64,000 bases of DNA from Anaerostipes rhamnosivorans (lineage in GTDB: Bacteria; Bacillota; Clostridia; Lachnospirales; Lachnospiraceae). The stretch lies in the NCBI RefSeq assembly GCF_005280655.1, contig NZ_CP040058.1:839001-903000 (forward strand). The letters run 5' to 3'. Below the pieces are notes generated by a model, which saw only the letters and a program-made list of their open reading frames with translations, did not search any database and was not told the origin of the DNA. This document shows, piece by piece, positions 41,793 through 49,502 of this stretch; position 1 is the stretch's first letter; each line of letters opens with the position of its first letter. The translations under genes were made by a program, and so were the position numbers.

Positions 41793-42721
41793 TGGATATT
41801 TTCCAAGACAGATCAGCTTCTCCTATGTTAATAGCGCACCAGGGGGATCCTTTCGACAATCCAGACTGGATTTATGAACTTAAACTAGATGGTTTTCGCT
41901 GCCTCGCCTATATGGACAAAGGCGGAATAGATTTAAGGAATAAGAGAAACATGAGTATGTTGCCTAAGTTTCCGGAGCTTCAGTACGTTTATAAACAGGT
42001 TCGGGATCAATGTATATTAGACGGTGAGGTCGTAGTCATGAGGCAGGGAGTGCCAGACTTTTATGAATTACAAAGAAGAACTATGTTAACAGATCATTTC
42101 AAGATTCAGATGGCAGCAGAGAGATTTCCGGCTTCTTTCGTAGTATATGATTGCTTATACAGTGGAGGAAAAAGTTTATTAGAAGAATCCTTATTAGATC
42201 GAAAATTGGAAATAGAAAAGATGATTCCGGCAGAGACTAAACGGATGGCTATCTCGAGATATATTAGGAGCGAAGGAATACGATTATATGAAATTGCTGC
42301 CTCTCAGCAGTTAGAAGGTGTCGTTGCAAAGAATATAAATAGTTTATATCATATGGGGAAACGCTCTAAGGACTGGGTAAAGTTCAAACGCATGGCAGAC
42401 GAGGACTTCGTTGTAGCAGGATATATAAGAAAAGCGCAGAATACTTACAGCATTATATTAGGGAAATATCAAAAAGGAATCTTATTGTACAAGGGACACG
42501 TTACGAGTGGCGTGACAAAGTATATTATAGAAGAATTAGTGCCGCAGGGAAAAAGCTCTATATCCATCTTTCCGGTCGGGTCTGGTAATGAAAATGCAGT
42601 CTGGGTAACCCCGGACCATGTTTGCATCGTGCAGTATATGCCTAATACAAAAGGGGCCTTGCGACAGCCTGTATTTAAGGGGTTCCGTACGGATGTAGAC
42701 CCTAGAAATATAAAAGTCTAA
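41792..42721 (+). CDS. ATP-dependent DNA ligase, LigD ligase-domain type
   Basis: 309 residues, corresponding to the LIG module of LigD alone, without polymerase or phosphoesterase domains. Motif I is ELKLDGFR with the adenylated Lys at about 31, motif III VVYDCLY, motif IV LEGVVAKN, motif V WVKFKR, followed by an OB-fold-like end. It seals ends held by Ku. It is the last prophage gene before attR and is followed by a terminator. Confidence 0.92.
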   Translation: MDIFQDRSASPMLIAHQGDPFDNPDWIYELKLDGFRCLAYMDKGGIDLRNKRNMSMLPKFPELQYVYKQVRDQCILDGEVVVMRQGVPDFYELQRRTMLTDHFKIQMAAERFPASFVVYDCLYSGGKSLLEESLLDRKLEIEKMIPAETKRMAISRYIRSEGIRLYEIAASQQLEGVVAKNINSLYHMGKRSKDWVKFKRMADEDFVVAGYIRKAQNTYSIILGKYQKGILLYKGHVTSGVTKYIIEELVPQGKSSISIFPVGSGNENAVWVTPDHVCIVQYMPNTKGALRQPVFKGFRTDVDPRNIKV

Positions 42722-42726
42722 AAGTG

Positions 42727-42751
42727 GCCCGGCAATCTGCCGGGCTTTTTA
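42727..42751 (+). terminator. Terminator after the ligase gene
   Basis: GCCCGGCA pairs with TGCCGGGC around a three-base loop, with TTTTT following; nearly the same sequence as the terminator at 40914. Confidence 0.9.
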
Positions 42752-42810
42752 TAAAAAATATGTTGCAATAGAATAAACGCTGTGGTATTATATAAAAAGT
42801 TGCGGAGCAA

Positions 42811-42830
42811 ATGTTCCATTTTTGTTCCAT
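42811..42830. promoter_or_regulatory. Putative integrase arm-type sites, right
   Basis: ATGTTCCATTTTTGTTCCA repeats the left-arm sequence at 8020-8038. It lies 52 bases inside attR. Integrase binding is inferred. Confidence 0.6.
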
Positions 42831-42881
42831 TAAATTTTTATAGATGTCGAAAACAAGCCGTCCAGAGCGGTTTAGAGTATA

Positions 42882-42926
42882 TGACTTTTAATCAAGTTGT
42901 CCGGGGTTCGAATCCCCGCACGCTCA
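42882..42926 (+). repeat. attR core (45 bp, tRNA-Lys 3' half)
   Basis: It is identical to 7858-7902. Upstream phage sequence does not continue the tRNA, so this is a tRNA fragment and not a gene. Confidence 0.93.
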
Positions 42927-42993
42927 GTTCCGTATGAGGAAGATCAGGGTAAAGATCTATTTCATATATTTTGCCAGAAAAGTAAAAAAGTTG

Positions 42994-43022
42994 TTGACAT
43001 AAGATTTTTGCTGTGATATATT
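42994..43022 (+). promoter_or_regulatory. Promoter of the second tRNA-Gln/tRNA-Lys unit
   Basis: TTGACA and TATATT with 17-base spacing, then the same AATAAAGCTG leader as the first unit. Confidence 0.8.
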
Positions 43023-43033
43023 AATAAAGCTGT

Positions 43034-43105
43034 TGGGCTATCGCCAAGTGGTAAGGCACAGGATTCTGACTCCTGCATCCGCTGGTTCGAATCCAGCTAG
43101 CCCAG
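43034..43105 (+). tRNA. tRNA-Gln (CTG), second copy
   Basis: It is identical in sequence to 7706-7777, with anticodon CTG. It starts 12 bases after the -10 box of its promoter. Confidence 0.93.
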
Positions 43106-43148
43106 TTTTGAGTCCTGTTTCATCAGGATTTTTACAATCACATAATCA

Positions 43149-43221
43149 GGGTGTGTAGCTCAGGTGGTAGAGCACTTGACTTTTAATCAAGTTGTCCGGG
43201 GTTCGAATCCCCGCACGCTCA
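43149..43221 (+). tRNA. tRNA-Lys (TTT), second copy
   Basis: It is identical to the gene at 7830-7902 and is uninterrupted, so the cell keeps two host tRNA-Lys(TTT) copies. It could serve as a second integration site for the same phage. Confidence 0.93.
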
Positions 43222-43228
43222 TCGTAGG

Positions 43229-43257
43229 ACTCCGTTTCTTTTGAAACGGAGTTTTTT
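43229..43257 (+). terminator. Terminator of the tRNA operon
   Basis: ACTCCGTTTC-TTTT-GAAACGGAGT followed by TTTTT. Confidence 0.9.
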
Positions 43258-43259
43258 CC

Positions 43260-43372
43260 ATTCTATAGGAAAGTTCTGCGAACCTCCCTATAGAATAAAA
43301 AAGCCCTGCGGGCATTATGCACACAAATGCGTAAGGGGTTGGGGTGTTGAAGTGGGCTTGCCACTTTGTTTT
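43260..43372. repeat. Repeat family 3, copy 1
   Basis: It opens with a hairpin (ATTCTATAGG ... CCTATAGAAT), then AAAAAGCCCTGCGGGCA, CACACAAATGCGTAAG, GGGGTTGGGG and AAGTGGGCTTGCCACTTTG. The copy at 45064 has the same order with compensatory changes in the first stem. Confidence 0.75.
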
Positions 43373-43398
43373 TATCATAATACTTGGGAGGTATTCAT

Positions 43399-44313
43399 AT
43401 GAAAATTGACCGTCTGATCGGGATTATCACGCTGCTGCTCAGAAATGACAGAGTCACGGCACCTGAACTGGCTGAGAGATTTGAAGTATCCAGAAGGACC
43501 ATCGGCAGGGACATCGATGCCATCTGCCAGGCAGGCATTCCCTTGATCACTGAACAGGGCTACGGAGGAGGGATCCGTATTGCGGAAGGTTATAAGCTGG
43601 ACAGCACCGTACTCACGAAAGACGAACTGAGGGCGGTTTTAGATGGACTTCAGGGAATTGACAGTGTTTCCAGGACGTCGGTCACTCTGAGGCTCATGGA
43701 GAAACTGTCTGTACATGCGGAGGACACCGTTTTGTCAGAGGGAGCTGTTCTCATTGATCTGGCCTCCCACTATGAGGAATCCTTAAAAGAAAAGATAGAA
43801 CTCATCAAGCAGGCAGTTTCCAGACAGCATACCGTCACCTTTTGTTATTATTACAGCAAGGGGGAGGAATATCGGGAGATCGAGCCGTATTTGCTTTTGT
43901 TTCAGTGGTCCTCCTGGTATGTGTATGGATATTGCAGAAAGAGGAAGGATTTCCGGATGTTTAAACTGAACAGGCTGTGGGAGCTTAAGGAGACACGGGA
44001 AAGCTATCAGGTGAGGGAACCGGGTGAGACAAAGAGGGATTTTCAGGAATACTTCAGACAGGATGCAGTCCGGTTAAAAGCGGTTTTTGAACAGGAAGTT
44101 AAGTACCGCCTTGTGGAGGAATATGGAGTGGACTGTTTTTCACAGGATGATCAGGGAAACCTGGTCTTTGAATGGGATTTTGTGAGTTATGACAACATGA
44201 AGCAGTGGGTCTTAAGCTTTGGGAGCCGGGTGACTGTTATGGAGCCAAAGTCCCTGGTGGACGATCTTGTGGCTGATCTAGAGAAAAACTTAAATAAATA
44301 CAAAAGAACATGA
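43399..44313 (+). CDS. HTH-WYL transcriptional regulator (YafY family)
   Basis: 304 residues. The N-terminal HTH_11 domain (APELAERFEVSRRTIGRDID) is followed by a WYL domain (about 140-210: VTFCYYYSKGEEYREIEPYLLLFQWSSWYVYGYC) and a C-terminal extension. Such proteins sense ligands and control adjacent or stress genes. The ATG at 43399 follows GGGAGGTATTC. The VOC-family gene starts 63 bases downstream and may be its target; that is inference. Confidence 0.85.
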   Translation: MKIDRLIGIITLLLRNDRVTAPELAERFEVSRRTIGRDIDAICQAGIPLITEQGYGGGIRIAEGYKLDSTVLTKDELRAVLDGLQGIDSVSRTSVTLRLMEKLSVHAEDTVLSEGAVLIDLASHYEESLKEKIELIKQAVSRQHTVTFCYYYSKGEEYREIEPYLLLFQWSSWYVYGYCRKRKDFRMFKLNRLWELKETRESYQVREPGETKRDFQEYFRQDAVRLKAVFEQEVKYRLVEEYGVDCFSQDDQGNLVFEWDFVSYDNMKQWVLSFGSRVTVMEPKSLVDDLVADLEKNLNKYKRT

Positions 44314-44375
44314 CATACAGATGTCCGGTTCCTGCTGATATACTGAGAATATTCAGAAATAAAGGAGGAACAGAG

Positions 44376-44780
44376 ATGCTAAAAATGACAGCTGCAGGAT
44401 TGTTTGTCACTGATATGGAGAAAATGGTTTCTTTTTACAGGGACGTTATGGGGATGGACACAGACTGGGACGCAAGTCCCAATGCAGAGCTTTCTTCGGG
44501 AGATATGCGTTTGATCATGTTCGGGCGGAATGATTTTGAGGATATGACTTCCCGCACATACAGCTATCCTGCCGGAATGAACGGAACGGTGGAACTGGCT
44601 TTTGACGTGCCCGTTTTTGAGGATGTGGACACAGAATTTAAAAGAGTGGTGGAGGCGGGAGCAAAGCCGGTTCTTTCGCCGGTGACCGAACCTTGGGGAC
44701 AGCGGACAAGCTATGTGGCAGATCCGGAAGGAAACCTGATCGAGATCGGTTCGTTCGGCAGACAGGGGCCAGAATCTTAA
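44376..44780 (+). CDS. VOC (glyoxalase/bleomycin-resistance fold) protein
   Basis: 134 residues. MTAAGLFVTDMEKMVSFYRDVMGM at the start and YVADPEGNLIEIGSF at the end are the two halves of a glyoxalase/bleomycin-resistance fold with paired beta-alpha-beta-beta-beta modules. The reaction is not predictable. The ATG at 44376 follows AAGGAGGAACAG; an upstream frame from 44310 overlaps the regulator and lacks a good site. It is likely co-transcribed with the WYL gene. Confidence 0.82.
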   Translation: MLKMTAAGLFVTDMEKMVSFYRDVMGMDTDWDASPNAELSSGDMRLIMFGRNDFEDMTSRTYSYPAGMNGTVELAFDVPVFEDVDTEFKRVVEAGAKPVLSPVTEPWGQRTSYVADPEGNLIEIGSFGRQGPES

Positions 44781-44789
44781 AAAAGTGTA

Positions 44790-44818
44790 TTGACAAATAC
44801 AATAATACCGTGTAATAT
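44790..44818 (+). promoter_or_regulatory. Consensus promoter of the Met-rich peptide gene
   Basis: TTGACA (44790-44795), 17 bases, TAATAT (44813-44818), followed 51 bases later by the start codon. Confidence 0.8.
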
Positions 44819-44868
44819 TTCAAATAACCTAGAAGCAAGATAGGAAATTAAAACAAGGAGTTACCGCT

Positions 44869-45000
44869 ATGAATTTTATCAAGACATATGAAAATCTCAT
44901 GATGGATATGATGGGTATGGAAATGCAGATGCAGAGCATGTGCAGTTCTTTTGCGTACAATCAAATACCGGAACATCATATTTGTATGGATATTTCTTAA
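44869..45000 (+). CDS. Methionine-rich 43-residue peptide
   Basis: A complete small transcription unit: near-consensus promoter, AAGGAG 8 bases before the ATG, 43 codons and a terminator 34 bases after the stop. About a quarter of the residues are Met (MMDMMGMEMQMQSM), with two Cys and a HH pair near the C-terminus (PEHHICMDIS), as in metal- or oxidant-binding peptides. No known family is recognised; metal binding is only a hypothesis. Confidence 0.65.
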   Translation: MNFIKTYENLMMDMMGMEMQMQSMCSSFAYNQIPEHHICMDIS

Positions 45001-45033
45001 ATGCCGATAAAAAAGCATAACGGATCAGTGATA

Positions 45034-45063
45034 GAGGAGACCATGCATGGTCTTCTTTTTTTT
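45034..45063 (+). terminator. Terminator of the Met-rich peptide gene
   Basis: GGAGACCATG and CATGGTCTTC pair (one G-T) and are followed by TTTTTTTT. Confidence 0.85.
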
Positions 45064-45240
45064 GTTCCATAGGAAAGTTCTGCAAACCTCCCTATGGAAC
45101 AAAAAAGCCCTGCGGGCACTATGCACACAAATGCGTGAGGAAACTATTTGACTACGTCAAATCGCATTTGGCGCGCAAAGTTGCCAAGCCCCTCAAAGAG
45201 TGAGGGGTTGGGGAGATGAAGTGGGCTTGCCCACTTTGTT
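45064..45240. repeat. Repeat family 3, copy 2 (longer)
   Basis: The opening hairpin GTTCCATAGG ... CCTATGGAAC is followed by GCCCTGCGGGCAC, CACACAAATGCGTGAG, a GCGCGCAAAGTTGCCAAGCC segment, CCCCTCAAAGAGTGAGGGG (a further hairpin) and GAAGTGGGCTTGCCCACTTTG. It fills about half of the 366-base gap 45001-45366; the remainder holds no recognisable site. Confidence 0.75.
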
Positions 45241-45366
45241 CTTGAATTTTGTCCTTGTAATTTTTTTAGGAAGTCTGAACGGCCGCAGATCTTCTGAATA
45301 TTTGCTGATGGGGATTTCATATTGAGAAAAGGAAATGTTATTTACATAAAAATGGAGGAACGTATT

Positions 45367-46218
45367 ATGAAAAAATCGTTGAAAAAGTTGACAGGAATCG
45401 TTATGATTGGAGTATTGGCATTAAGTGCATTGACTGGATGCGGAAGTAAAAATACCAGCGCCGCAAAGGATATTACCATCGGTGTCTGCGCAGGACCGTA
45501 TGGAGACATGGTAAAGAAAGCTATTGCTCCTTCATTGGAGAAAAAGGGATACCATGTGTCCGTCAGGGAATTCAGCGACTATGTCCTTCCGGACCAGGCT
45601 CTGGCTAACGGAGAGATTGATGCGAACTTAATGCAGCACACTGCGTATTTAGAGAAATTTGCGGCTGACAACAATTTAAAGATCAGCAAAGTGATTGCTG
45701 TTCCCACAGCTGGAGCCGGAATATTTTCAGACAGCTTGAAATCCCTGAAAGAATTAAAAAAGGGAGACAAGGTCGGGATTCCTAATGATCCTTCCAATCT
45801 GGCCAGAGCACTGGGAATTTTGAGCCAGGAAAAAGTTATTACTTTAAAAAAAGGAATCGATCAGACCAAAGCTTCAGAAAAAGACATAGCCCAAAATCCA
45901 AAGAATTTAAAGTTTGTTACACTGGACGCGGCTCAGATTTCCAGGAGTCTGGACAGCCTTGCCATAGGAGTGGTGCCTGGGAACTATGCATATGCCGCTG
46001 ACCTGGATTTTTCCAAGGCATTGGCTGTGGAAAAGCTGGCAGAACAATACAAAAATGTTATTGCAGTAAAAACTGAGGACGTGAAAGGCCGCCTTGGCAA
46101 AGACCTGAAAGAAGCAGTGGAGTCTGAGGAGTTTTATCAAGCAGTGGCAGATCAAAAAAGCAGCTTCCGTTCCTTCCAGAAACCGGACTGGTGGACAGAA
46201 AAATACGGAGAAAAATAA
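45367..46218 (+). CDS. metQ: MetQ/NlpA-type substrate-binding lipoprotein
   Basis: 283 residues. A lipoprotein signal with lipobox LTGC (Cys about 26) leads to the NlpA/MetQ domain: ITIGVCAGPYGDMVKKAI, YVLPDQALANGEIDANLMQHTAYL, GIPNDPSNLARAL and the C-terminal FQKPDWWTEKYGEK. It captures D/L-methionine or a related small amino acid for the importer encoded next. The ATG at 45367 follows GGAGG. No S-box was seen in the leader, so the substrate is not proven. Confidence 0.85.
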   Translation: MKKSLKKLTGIVMIGVLALSALTGCGSKNTSAAKDITIGVCAGPYGDMVKKAIAPSLEKKGYHVSVREFSDYVLPDQALANGEIDANLMQHTAYLEKFAADNNLKISKVIAVPTAGAGIFSDSLKSLKELKKGDKVGIPNDPSNLARALGILSQEKVITLKKGIDQTKASEKDIAQNPKNLKFVTLDAAQISRSLDSLAIGVVPGNYAYAADLDFSKALAVEKLAEQYKNVIAVKTEDVKGRLGKDLKEAVESEEFYQAVADQKSSFRSFQKPDWWTEKYGEK

Positions 46219-46242
46219 ACGAAAAGAGAAAGGTGAGAGACT

Positions 46243-47256
46243 GTGATTGAATTAAAGAATATTGGAGTAACATTTCAGCAGAATAAGCAGGATTTTCAGG
46301 CGGTTAAGAATGTAAACCTGACCATTGAGAAGGGAGAGATCTTTGGTATCGTAGGGCCCAGCGGTGCAGGAAAGAGTACACTGGTCAGAGTGATCAACCT
46401 TCTTCAGCCGCCTACAAGCGGCCAGGTGCTGATCGAGGGGAACGAGATCACTTCTTTAAAAAGAAAAGAACTGAGTAAGGTCCGGCTGGACATCGGAATG
46501 ATCTTCCAGCACTTTAATTTGATCAGCGGTTCTACCATCGCCGAGAATGTGGCGTTTGCCCTTCATGCCAACCATTATCCAAAAGACAAGATCCAGGCAA
46601 GGGTCAGAGAGCTTCTCGAGATGGTACATCTTCCAGAAAAGGCAGATTCCTATCCGGCAAACTTAAGCGGCGGGCAGAAACAGAGAGTGGCGATCGCAAG
46701 AGCGCTGGCCAATGATCCGAAGATTCTGCTTTGTGATGAGGCTACGTCCGCACTGGATCTGGAAAACACAGAAGAGATTGTGGCACTTCTGAAAGAGATC
46801 AATGAAAAATACAATATTACCATTGTGTTCATCACACATGAAATGGAAGTTGCCAAAAAGCTGTTTGACAGGATCGCATTTATGGAAAATGGTGAGATCA
46901 AAGAGGTTCGTGACATTTATTCAGCATTTGCGGAGCCTAGAGAAGAGATCACCAGGAGTCTTGTGGAGAGGGTACTCAATGTACATGTCCCGGAAGAGGT
47001 GAAGCTCTCAGAGGATGAAGAATTGGTGAAGCTCTGCTACACAGGTGAAAAAGCCTATGCATCTGTCATCAGCCAGGTTTCCAAACAATATGATGTTGTG
47101 ATTGACATCATCAATGGAAAGATTGACTATATTCATAAAAAACCGCTGGGCGTGTTAATCGTGATCCTGAGAGGAAAAAAGGACGAGCGAAAAAAAGCCC
47201 TTCATTATATGAGAGAAAATGTTTACCGCTTAGAAGAGATAGAGGGAGGACGATAA
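46243..47256 (+). CDS. metN: MetN-type ABC transporter ATPase with NIL domain
   Basis: 337 residues from GTG 46243. Walker A GPSGAGKST, signature LSGGQKQRVAIARAL and Walker B ILLCDEATSALD are all intact. The C-terminal NIL domain (about 260-337: VKLCYTGEKAYASVISQVSK) is the regulatory, methionine-sensing part of MetN importers. It powers uptake with the MetI permease at 47258. Only 24 bases separate it from metQ. Confidence 0.92.
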   Translation: MIELKNIGVTFQQNKQDFQAVKNVNLTIEKGEIFGIVGPSGAGKSTLVRVINLLQPPTSGQVLIEGNEITSLKRKELSKVRLDIGMIFQHFNLISGSTIAENVAFALHANHYPKDKIQARVRELLEMVHLPEKADSYPANLSGGQKQRVAIARALANDPKILLCDEATSALDLENTEEIVALLKEINEKYNITIVFITHEMEVAKKLFDRIAFMENGEIKEVRDIYSAFAEPREEITRSLVERVLNVHVPEEVKLSEDEELVKLCYTGEKAYASVISQVSKQYDVVIDIINGKIDYIHKKPLGVLIVILRGKKDERKKALHYMRENVYRLEEIEGGR

Positions 47257-47257
47257 G

Positions 47258-47920
47258 ATGAAGGAAACAATGGAGATCATTAAGTTGGAATTTGGAAACG
47301 CAACCATAGAGACCATCCAGATGGTCCTGATCGCGATGCTGGCAGCCGTGGTATTTGGTATGCTGATCGGTCTGGTGCTGCATTTGACCGCAAATCCCTT
47401 GTTTTATCAAAACCGGACTGTCAATGCTATAGCCGGCACCATCGTTAATATTATCCGTTCCATGCCGTTTATCATCCTTCTTGTAGTGCTGCTCCCGCTG
47501 ACCAGGATCTTGGTGGGAACCAGCATCGGCGCAACGGCAGCGGCAGTACCTTTGTCTATTGCGTCCGTTGCATTTTATGCAAGACTTGTGGAAGGCTCTT
47601 TCAGCGAAGTAGACAAGGGAGTTGTGGAGGCAGCCGTGGCTACAGGGGCGAGTGTGTGGCTGATTATCCGGAAAGTTTTATTTGTGGAAGCTCTTCCAAG
47701 CCTGATCCGCGGGCTGACTGTGACTTTTGTCAGCATCATCGGATACTCTGCCATGGCAGGAAGTGTCGGAGGAGGCGGGATCGGTGACCTGGCTATCCGG
47801 TACGGCTATAACCGTTATGAGACTGGAGTCCTGACCTTTACGGTAATCGTGTTGATCATCATTGTCCAGCTTGGACAGTGGCTTGGAGATAAGGTGGCGT
47901 TAAAATTTACGAAACGGTAG
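47258..47920 (+). CDS. metI: MetI-type ABC transporter permease
   Basis: 220 residues with about five membrane segments (IQMVLIAMLAAVVFGMLIGL, MPFIILLVVLLPLTRILVG, and others). The coupling EAA-like loop is EAAVATGASVWLIIRKVLF. It forms the inner-membrane channel with MetN. AGGACGATAAG precedes the ATG, one base after the metN stop. Family and gene order agree. Confidence 0.92.
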   Translation: MKETMEIIKLEFGNATIETIQMVLIAMLAAVVFGMLIGLVLHLTANPLFYQNRTVNAIAGTIVNIIRSMPFIILLVVLLPLTRILVGTSIGATAAAVPLSIASVAFYARLVEGSFSEVDKGVVEAAVATGASVWLIIRKVLFVEALPSLIRGLTVTFVSIIGYSAMAGSVGGGGIGDLAIRYGYNRYETGVLTFTVIVLIIIVQLGQWLGDKVALKFTKR

Positions 47921-47929
47921 GTGATAACT

Positions 47930-49297
47930 TTGGACGGACTGAATTGTGTGATACCCGACAGTGAGCGGGTCATCTTTGACAGTAATATAGAAGAGAAATA
48001 TTTATCGGACACTCTGGGCAGACTGAGAGGAAGGGCAGAAGCTCTTGTTTTTCCTGAGTCAACCAAAGAGGTCAGCGATATTATGAAATATGCGTTTGAA
48101 CACGGAATCCCTGTGACTCCCAGAGGTGCAGGGACCAACCTGGTAGGCTCCACGGTTCCGGCAGACGGAGGGATCGTTCTGGATCTGTCCCGGATGAACC
48201 GGGTGCTGGAGATCGACAAGGAGACTTTTACGGCAACCGTCGAGCCAGGCGTCGTGCTGGAGGATTTTCAGAAATTAGTGGAATCCGAGGGTTTGTTCTA
48301 TCCGCCGGATCCAGGGGAGAAGACTGCCACCATTGGAGGAAACATCAGCACCAACGCAGGCGGCATGCGCGCTGTGAAATACGGTGTCACGAGAGATTAT
48401 GTGCGTGGGCTGGAAGTGGTTCTTGCTGATGGCAGCGTGGCTGAACTGGGTGGAAAGGTAGTAAAGGATAGCTCTGGGTTGTCTTTGAAGCATCTGATGA
48501 TTGGTTCCGAGGGAACCCTGGGGATCATCACGAAGGCCATTGTAAAACTTACGGTGAAGCCTCAGACATCACTGAGTGTCCTGCTTCCATTTGATGATTT
48601 ACATACAGGCATCCGGGCCGTCTTAAACGTGATCCGGGGAAATCTTGACCCTACGGCGATTGAATTTGTGGAAAAAAAGGTGGTCAATCTGGGAGAAGAG
48701 TATGTCGGCCTTTCCTTCCCTTATAAAGATGCACAGGCTTATATTCTTCTGACATTTGACGGGGATGATACGGAAGAGATCTATAAGCGGGTGGAGAAGC
48801 TTAAGGCAGTGGCAGAAGAGAGCGGTGCCAAGGATGTGCTTCTGCTTGAGGACCAGAAGACGATTGACGCAGTGTGGAAGATCCGAGGTGCTCTTGTGAA
48901 GGCCGTTGAGGCAAAATCAGAGCAGGAACCGGTGGATATTGTAGTCCCTATTAATAAATCAGCAGAATTTATTGAATATATCAACCGGCTGGAGCAGGAA
49001 ACTGGAGTGCAGATGGTCAGCTTTGGCCATGCGGGGGACGGCAACGTCCATCTGTGCGTGGTCCGGGGAAGCCGCACACAGGAGCAGTGGGAGGAAGACC
49101 GCAGAAAGGTGCTTGCTTTTGCCTATGATAAGAGCAGTGAACTGGGCGGTCTGACATCCGGCGAGCACGGTATCGGTCTCAGCAAAAAGAAGTATCTGAA
49201 AAAAGCGACGGATCCTTTAAATCTTCAGATGATGAAGCAGGTGAAACTTTCATTGGACCCCAAAAATATATTGAATGCAAATAAAATATTTGATTAA
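47930..49297 (+). CDS. FAD-linked oxidase (GlcD / D-2-hydroxyacid dehydrogenase type)
   Basis: 455 residues from TTG 47930, placed 7 bases after TAGGTG (GTG 47921 is the alternative start). The FAD_binding_4 domain shows PVTPRGAGTNLVGSTVPADGGIVL and GEKTATIGGNISTNAGGMRAVKYG, and the C-terminal domain shows VSFGHAGDGNVHLCV and SGEHGIGLSKKKYL. It oxidises a 2-hydroxy acid such as lactate or glycolate. It is closely coupled to the Met-type importer, which is unusual. A palindromic repeat follows its stop at once. Confidence 0.9.
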   Translation: MDGLNCVIPDSERVIFDSNIEEKYLSDTLGRLRGRAEALVFPESTKEVSDIMKYAFEHGIPVTPRGAGTNLVGSTVPADGGIVLDLSRMNRVLEIDKETFTATVEPGVVLEDFQKLVESEGLFYPPDPGEKTATIGGNISTNAGGMRAVKYGVTRDYVRGLEVVLADGSVAELGGKVVKDSSGLSLKHLMIGSEGTLGIITKAIVKLTVKPQTSLSVLLPFDDLHTGIRAVLNVIRGNLDPTAIEFVEKKVVNLGEEYVGLSFPYKDAQAYILLTFDGDDTEEIYKRVEKLKAVAEESGAKDVLLLEDQKTIDAVWKIRGALVKAVEAKSEQEPVDIVVPINKSAEFIEYINRLEQETGVQMVSFGHAGDGNVHLCVVRGSRTQEQWEEDRRKVLAFAYDKSSELGGLTSGEHGIGLSKKKYLKKATDPLNLQMMKQVKLSLDPKNILNANKIFD

Positions 49298-49298
49298 G

Positions 49299-49361
49299 AG
49301 TTTTTGTCCATTATCTCCAGTCGGCACTGGAAGGGCCTCACTCTAATAATGGACATAAACT
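49299..49361. repeat. Palindromic repeat, hairpin B type
   Basis: The arms AGTTTTTGTCCATTAT and AGTTTATGTCCATTAT (in reverse) agree in 15 of 16 positions. The loop CTCCAGTCGGCACTGGAAGGGC matches the hairpin B loops at 52465 and 63475. It sits 1 base after the oxidase stop. Confidence 0.75.
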
Positions 49362-49502
49362 ATTGTAGGATTGCAAACATTGTAAACGGCAGGCATAAGA
49401 TTATTTATAAATTTTACAAAATTTTGTTAAGGTATATTTTCCTTTTCATTGGAAACACTAGTGGTATCAAATAATTATTCCAAAGGAAAAGGAGAGTTCA
49501 TA

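Larger units (their letters stand above)
7858..42926. mobile_element. Complete tRNA-Lys-integrated siphovirus prophage (about 35 kb)
   Basis: Identical 45-bp sequences at 7858-7902 and 42882-42926 bound the element. It contains an integrase, a lysogeny switch, replication, packaging, head, tail and lysis genes in canonical order, and no obviously broken structural gene. Leftward genes are the integrase, lipoprotein and repressor block, and the cargo near attR. The set (SPP1-like portal, Minor_capsid and Gp15-like genes, 1,144-residue tape measure) indicates a long non-contractile tail. Confidence 0.96.

Noticed and set aside
42882..42926. Third tRNA-Lys gene
   Set aside because: Only the 3' half is present; it is the attR core.
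43187..43378. 63-codon - strand frame over tRNA-Lys and repeat family 3
   Set aside because: It reads through a tRNA gene, a terminator and a repeat, so it is not a gene.
45241..45366. S-box riboswitch before metQ
   Set aside because: No SAM-riboswitch core or terminator/antiterminator pairing could be seen in the leader.
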